From positions 1,054,001 through 1,118,000 of the forward strand of contig NZ_OBEH01000001.1 of NCBI RefSeq assembly GCF_900215465.1: 64,000 nucleotides of DNA, written 5' to 3'. The translations under genes were made by a program, and so were the position numbers. Of the stretch, positions 60,294 to 64,000 are shown one piece after another; within the stretch, counting starts at the first letter, position 1; each line of letters begins with the position of its first letter. A model generated the notes under the pieces. That model was not told where the DNA came from, made no database searches, and saw only the letters and a program-made list of their open reading frames with translations. The DNA is from Flagellimonas pacifica (lineage in GTDB: Bacteria > Bacteroidota > Bacteroidia > Flavobacteriales > Flavobacteriaceae).

Positions 60294-62510
60294 ATGAATT
60301 CAAATACATTCAAAAAAACAAATGGCATTCAACGTAGGAACTTTATAAAACTGACTGCAACGGCAAGTGGAGCTTTGATTGTTGGCGTGTATCTTCACTC
60401 TTGCAAAGGAGAAAAGAAACCAGTCGAGAACTATGAATTCTTGCCTTTAGTGACCATTGACACTGAAGGATGGGTGACCCTTATTGCCAAAAACCCTGAG
60501 ATAGGCCAAGGTGTAAAAACTTCCCTTCCCATGATTTTGGCCGAGGAGTTAGGAGCCGATTGGGAGAAAGTAAAGGTTATCCAAGGTGATTTCAACGAAA
60601 TGTACGAGGAACAATGGGCCGGTGGAAGCTATGCTATTATTCTGAATTGGGATTTGATGCGAAAAGCTGGAGCCCAAGTAAGGTATGCGCTTGTTGAGGT
60701 GGCATCCAAAAGAATGGGCATACCTGCAACTGAACTTATCACCCAAAAAGGAGAAGTGGTACATAAAAAATCTGGTAAAACTGTTCCTTTTGGTGAACTG
60801 GTTATGGAGGCAGCCCAAGTTACGTTGTCTGATGAAGTGGAATTTAAACCTTTGGAAGCTTATAATATTGTTGGTAAGAGTCTTCCACAGGTCGATTTGG
60901 ATAAAATTGTCAGTGGGACAGCTGAGTTCGGAATCGACATAAAACTTCCCGATATGTTGTATGCCACTGTGCGGAAAAATCCAGTTCATAATGGTAAAGT
61001 AGATAGTTTTGATGCTACAGATGCCCTGGCTCTAAACGGCGTCATCGATGTTATTGCTTTGGACAATGAGGCATATGGAGGGCGACTTTTGGGTCCCAAT
61101 AGCCCCAACTTTGTCAACGGAGTTGCTGTAGTGGCGAATTCTACTTGGGTCGCATTCAAAGAAGCAGAAAAACTTAAGATTAACTGGGACAATGCTAGTT
61201 CAAGAAATGAAAACACTGAGGATATATTTGAACGTTTTCGCACACAACTTACAAATACAACCATTGAAAGGGAAGATGGTAATTTGGATTTGGCAAATAA
61301 ACAAGCAACTTCCATTGTAGAGAGTGTGTATGAAGTTCCTTTTTTAGCTCATGCCACTATGGAACCCATGAACTGCACTGTGGATTTCCGAGACGACTTT
61401 TGTGAAGTTTGGGCACCAACGCAAAATCCGGAAGCTTTACAAGAAGGTTTGATTAAATTGTTTGGATTGAGCCCTGAGAAGATAAGAATTCATATCCCGC
61501 GAGTTGGAGGCGCTTTTGGCAGAAGATATTATGTGGATTATGCCATGGACGCTGCAATTTTGTCCAAGGAAACGGGGAGACCGGTTAAATTGACTTGGAC
61601 TAGGGAAGAGGATTTCAAACATGGTTGGTATAGACCGGGAAGCGTTCAAAAATTGACCGCTACGCTTGATAGCGATGGAATGGTCACTGGATGGCAACAT
61701 ATTTTGGCTAATGCTTCGCGCAAAACTTGTTTGGGGCGTGAGGGAAGACCAGCCGACACCGAAATCGATGAATATGAGTTTCCGGCTGGATTTGTCCCCA
61801 ATCTGCGATTTGAATATGGACATGTTTTAAGTGATGTGCCCTTGGGACAATGGCGAGCTGTAGCACCAGGGGCAAATGCATTTCCCATCCAAAGTTTCCT
61901 GGATGAACTTGCTTTCAAGAATAATATGGACCCCATTGATTACTTCTTAAAATTTATTGGTCCGGCCCGAATGGTGCCAGTGGTTGGGGAGTACGAGTTT
62001 GATAATACACGATTCATTAGTGTGATCGAAAAGGTCAGGAAGAATAGTGATTGGGACACACCACTGCCCAAAGGGCAGGGAAGGGGTTTTGCTGCTCGAA
62101 AAATGTCGGGATCCTTTATTGCAGAGGTGGTGACAGTAGAAGTGTTGGGGAACAATAAGGTGAATATTCTTAGAGTAGATGCAGTTGTGGACTGTGGAAT
62201 TGTGGTAAACCCATCCGGAGCTTTGGCACAAGTTGAAGGCGCCATTTTGGAAGGTCTCTGTGCTGCACTTTATGGCGAAATTACGATTAAGGATGGAGCT
62301 ACAGAGCAATCCAATTTTCATGATTATCGTTGGATACGCATGGGGGAGGCACCTGATATGTATGTTGAATTTGTTAAAAATGATCTACCACCTCGAGGTT
62401 TGGGGGAGCCGCCTTTACCACCAGCAATTCCTGCATTGACCAATGCCATTTTTGCGGCCACGGGTCAACGGATACGTAAACTACCGATAGTGAGGAATTT
62501 TAGTTTATAG
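60294..62510 (+). CDS. Molybdenum hydroxylase large subunit, isoquinoline-oxidoreductase type (IorB-like)
   Basis: A 738-residue xanthine-dehydrogenase-family protein. A twin-arginine signal RRNFIKLTATASG lies near residue 15. It is followed by EIGQGVKTSLPMILAEELGADW, AHATMEPMNCTVDF, IPRVGGAFGRRYYVDYAMDAA and RAVAPGANAFPIQSFLDELA. The C-terminal GLGEPPLPPAIPALTNAIFAATG holds the catalytic Glu of the family. The partner [2Fe-2S] subunit is missing from this window. Export via Tat implies a periplasmic oxidation of an aldehyde or N-heterocycle. Confidence 0.9.
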   Translation: MNSNTFKKTNGIQRRNFIKLTATASGALIVGVYLHSCKGEKKPVENYEFLPLVTIDTEGWVTLIAKNPEIGQGVKTSLPMILAEELGADWEKVKVIQGDFNEMYEEQWAGGSYAIILNWDLMRKAGAQVRYALVEVASKRMGIPATELITQKGEVVHKKSGKTVPFGELVMEAAQVTLSDEVEFKPLEAYNIVGKSLPQVDLDKIVSGTAEFGIDIKLPDMLYATVRKNPVHNGKVDSFDATDALALNGVIDVIALDNEAYGGRLLGPNSPNFVNGVAVVANSTWVAFKEAEKLKINWDNASSRNENTEDIFERFRTQLTNTTIEREDGNLDLANKQATSIVESVYEVPFLAHATMEPMNCTVDFRDDFCEVWAPTQNPEALQEGLIKLFGLSPEKIRIHIPRVGGAFGRRYYVDYAMDAAILSKETGRPVKLTWTREEDFKHGWYRPGSVQKLTATLDSDGMVTGWQHILANASRKTCLGREGRPADTEIDEYEFPAGFVPNLRFEYGHVLSDVPLGQWRAVAPGANAFPIQSFLDELAFKNNMDPIDYFLKFIGPARMVPVVGEYEFDNTRFISVIEKVRKNSDWDTPLPKGQGRGFAARKMSGSFIAEVVTVEVLGNNKVNILRVDAVVDCGIVVNPSGALAQVEGAILEGLCAALYGEITIKDGATEQSNFHDYRWIRMGEAPDMYVEFVKNDLPPRGLGEPPLPPAIPALTNAIFAATGQRIRKLPIVRNFSL

Positions 62511-62547
62511 ACGTCCATATCCAAAGTTGGATAAGGTCAACAAAAAA

Positions 62548-62576
62548 GGGATAAAAAGCCAAGTGGCCTTTATCCC
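62548..62576. other. Hairpin after the Mo-hydroxylase gene
   Basis: GGGATAAA (62548-62555) pairs with TTTATCCC (62569-62576), with an inner GCC/GGC stem. It lies 37 bp after the stop. The T-run is on the opposite strand (minus orientation), so it may work as a terminator for antisense transcripts or bidirectionally. The rest of 62511-62760 has no gene I can support. Confidence 0.35.
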
Positions 62577-62760
62577 AAATATGTAGAATTACGTGTATCC
62601 TTCATGGCTTGAATTTCCCCAAATCTAACCTAACTTTGTAAGAATACTCTTATATAACCGTAAATAATGGTAATTATTGCTGTCTAGTCGGAAAAAGAAC
62701 TTAAAAGTGATTAAAATCGGTAACAGCAAAAGTGCTTACTTTCATGTTATAAACCCAACT

Positions 62761-62892
62761 ATGAAAGCTCAAAATGAAGTCACAATTGTAATGACAAGTG
62801 CAGTTTTAACCGTGGTGGTCTTAGTGAGTGTTTGGTTGTATAGAGCCTACAAATCCAAGGAAAAGGCTGAGGATGAATCTGGGGATAGGTAA
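62761..62892 (+). CDS. Small single-pass membrane protein
   Basis: ATG 62761 gives 43 residues: MKAQNEVTIVMTSAVLTVVVL… with one membrane helix, then charged YKSKEKAEDESGDR. An upstream non-ATG extension is less likely. No homologue is recognised. Confidence 0.45.
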   Translation: MKAQNEVTIVMTSAVLTVVVLVSVWLYRAYKSKEKAEDESGDR

Positions 62893-62940
62893 TTCACTTT
62901 ATTTATAATCTTCTTTAATTTGTATATAGGTACCAATAAA

Positions 62941-62970
62941 GGGCATCTATATACAAAGTGGGACAAAACA
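62941..62970 (+). repeat. Repeat copy 1 (short form)
   Basis: The core ATCTATATACAAAGTGGGAC matches the one at 63799-63818 and differs slightly from that at 63292-63311. It lies 30 bp before the next gene. Confidence 0.6.
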
Positions 62971-62999
62971 TTAAATCAAAATGAATATTTTTGGCTTCT

Positions 63000-63245
63000 A
63001 TGAATTTTCCACCTGCCGTCAAAAAGTTTATAGGAGTAATGCTGATTCTAATGAGCATGGCTTTTTTAGCAAGGCTTATAGCATTTCTTCCTATTCTAGC
63101 CACAGAGTTTTCTACTGCAATTAATGAGAATAAGGGGTATTATTGGGGTTCATTCACCTTTATCCTCATATTGAACATCTTCTTTTGGATTATGACCTAT
63201 TACATGTTCCAATACGGTAGAAAGCTTTTCAAGAGCAAGGTTTAA
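63000..63245 (+). CDS. Two-helix membrane protein
   Basis: An 81-residue protein from ATG 63000 with two hydrophobic helices (about 12-35 and 48-70), beginning MNFPPAVKKFIGVMLILMSM. Not recognised. It is preceded by the first copy of the repeat that also precedes the two secreted-protein genes downstream. Confidence 0.55.
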   Translation: MNFPPAVKKFIGVMLILMSMAFLARLIAFLPILATEFSTAINENKGYYWGSFTFILILNIFFWIMTYYMFQYGRKLFKSKV

Positions 63246-63261
63246 CCCTCCTGAACCAGAA

Positions 63262-63315
63262 AAGAATCTAGGGGTTGATAGGGTGAGTGACATCTATATA
63301 CATAATGGGACAGGA
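63262..63315 (+). repeat. Repeat copy 2 before the secreted-protein gene
   Basis: About 54 bp: AGAATCTAGGGGTTGA…CATCTATATACATAATGGGACAGGA, followed by an ATG gene 110 bp downstream (63426). It shares nearly the whole unit with copy 3 at 63766-63822. Confidence 0.75.
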
Positions 63316-63425
63316 TGAGTATTTGGTTTCTGCGAAAAAACAATTAAACGATTTTGACTTCTTTATGCGGTATAATTTCCTACATTTAAAAATTAATTAT
63401 ATCTATTAACTAAACACAAAATTTT

Positions 63426-63680
63426 ATGAAATCATTCTTATTGGCAACTTTTGCACTTGCGTCGTTTGGGTTTTCAACAAGCCCCAAAAAAAGTACTAAT
63501 GCACTAAAAACGTTGGATTGTGAGCAGGTTATCGAATGGGGGACTTGGTCTGGAAACGGCTGTGGCTCAAGAATAAACAAAGTCTTAAACTACGGGGATG
63601 AATGTGGGGCTAACTTTTATGTATGGGAATTTGCAACCTGTGACAAGAAAATGCCAAAAGACCCTGGACATCCATTTTAG
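63426..63680 (+). CDS. Small secreted cysteine-containing protein (paralogue 1)
   Basis: An 84-residue protein with a signal peptide MKSFLLATFALASFGFSTS and a mature domain with five Cys: LDCEQVIEWGTWSGNGCGS, GDECGANFYVWEFATCDKK and a PGHPF end (the fifth is not in a pair I can name). Signal-peptide and upstream similarity to the gene starting at 63918 marks a tandem duplication. Secreted; function unknown. Confidence 0.62.
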   Translation: MKSFLLATFALASFGFSTSPKKSTNALKTLDCEQVIEWGTWSGNGCGSRINKVLNYGDECGANFYVWEFATCDKKMPKDPGHPF

Positions 63681-63705
63681 TATAACTAGCCATTAAAAGC
63701 GTCAT

Positions 63706-63737
63706 CCAGATTATTTACACAAGTAATCTGGTTTTTT
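63706..63737 (+). terminator. Terminator after paralogue 1
   Basis: CCAGATTA (63706-63713) pairs with TAATCTGG (63724-63731), followed by a T6 run. Perfect 8-bp stem. Confidence 0.8.
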
Positions 63738-63765
63738 ATGCCAATATGAAACGATGTATCAGCAT

Positions 63766-63822
63766 AGAATCTAGGGGTTGAGTGGGTGAGTGGTGGGCAT
63801 CTATATACAAAGTGGGACAGGA
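63766..63822 (+). repeat. Repeat copy 3 before the partial paralogue
   Basis: About 57 bp: AGAATCTAGGGGTTGAG…ATCTATATACAAAGTGGGAC and AGGA. It is nearly the same as copy 2, offset by 504 bp, matching the offset of the two signal-peptide genes. Confidence 0.75.
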
Positions 63823-63917
63823 ATGAATTAAAAATGACCTATTATAGGGTTATATTTTCGAATAGTGATATATATTCCTACATTTATATTTGTCAACTTT
63901 AATTTAACTTAAGTTTT

Positions 63918-64000
63918 ATGAGATTACTTTTATTGGCAGCTTTCGTGGTTGTATCGTTTAGTTTTTCTACAAGTATTGAAAACAAACCTAAAGCGGAAAT
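63918..64000 (+). CDS. Partial small secreted protein (paralogue 2, cut by window edge)
   Basis: ATG 63918 opens MRLLLLAAFVVVSFSFSTS, a signal peptide like that of 63426-63680, then IENKPKAE where the window ends. It runs out of the window at 64000 in an open frame. Confidence 0.6.
   Translation, partial: MRLLLLAAFVVVSFSFSTSIENKPKAE

Noticed and set aside
62548..62576. Hairpin as the terminator of the Mo-hydroxylase gene
   Set aside because: The T-run lies on the wrong side for plus-strand termination; listed only as a hairpin.
1..64000. CRISPR array, prophage, insertion sequence or rRNA operon
   Set aside because: No regularly spaced direct repeats, transposase, phage structural genes or rRNA signatures were seen on either strand.

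Overview
The window looks like a chromosome segment of a marine-type Flavobacteriaceae (Bacteroidota). It is AT-rich. It has a SusC/SusD pair, short lipoprotein signals (…SC, …GC), almost no Shine-Dalgarno sequences, and promoters with the Bacteroidota -7 element TAnnTTTG. I cannot name the genus from sequence alone. No prophage, insertion sequence, CRISPR array or rRNA was seen. There is one tRNA gene, tRNA-Arg(CCT).

Left edge (1-1.6 kb): a partial cupin-like gene, frameshifted debris of a homing-endonuclease NUMOD domain, an ORF remnant, and two tandem small XRE regulators.

1.69-15.9 kb: a phosphonate-acquisition locus. One block encodes an OPA/MFS-like transporter, a TIGR03364-type FAD oxidoreductase and a PhnX-like C-P hydrolase. 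A convergent XRE-cupin regulator follows. The second block encodes SusC, SusD, a PA14-bearing phosphodiesterase lipoprotein, a metallo-beta-lactamase-fold hydrolase, a PbfA-type (R)-1-hydroxy-2-aminoethylphosphonate ammonia-lyase, and a second alkaline-phosphatase-fold enzyme. Together they read as outer-membrane capture and ester cleavage of phosphonate conjugates, import, deamination to phosphonoacetaldehyde, and C-P cleavage. This is a phosphonate analogue of a polysaccharide utilisation locus.

16.0-32.6 kb: a sulfur oxidation and detoxification island. It holds a Crp/Fnr regulator with a Cys cluster, SulP permease, persulfide-dioxygenase/rhodanese fusion, two rhodaneses, a peroxiredoxin gene with an internal deletion, a haem protein, a SorAB-like sulfite dehydrogenase, TolC/MFP/RND efflux genes, and YeeE/YedE sulfur transporters. 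At least five promoters share one architecture: a GTAAC-N4-GTTAC palindrome centred exactly 29.5 bp upstream of the -7 box, close to -41.5. They define a regulon probably controlled by the Crp/Fnr gene. A sixth promoter has half the site, and a seventh, degenerate one has lost its gene.

32.6-45.3 kb: tRNA-Arg, a 411-residue protein of unknown function, then a locus with a TonB receptor and hydantoinase/oxoprolinase A and B, an Asp/Glu/hydantoin racemase-family protein, cupin, NCS1 permease, DUF917 and a second HyuA-like ATPase. This is probably uptake and opening of a cyclic amide.

45.4-64 kb: moaE-moaC (the window also has two molybdoenzymes), small envelope proteins, an M28 peptidase with an epimerase, a CBS protein, a pentapeptide-repeat protein, an SDR/TetR pair with three matching operators, glycerate kinase, and a truncated GNAT gene. 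Then come an ada-type adaptive-response operon in which the Ada metal-binding domain is a separate gene, a LytTR regulator, an orphan molybdenum hydroxylase large subunit, and a tandemly duplicated cassette of small secreted proteins with a shared upstream repeat that runs off the right edge.
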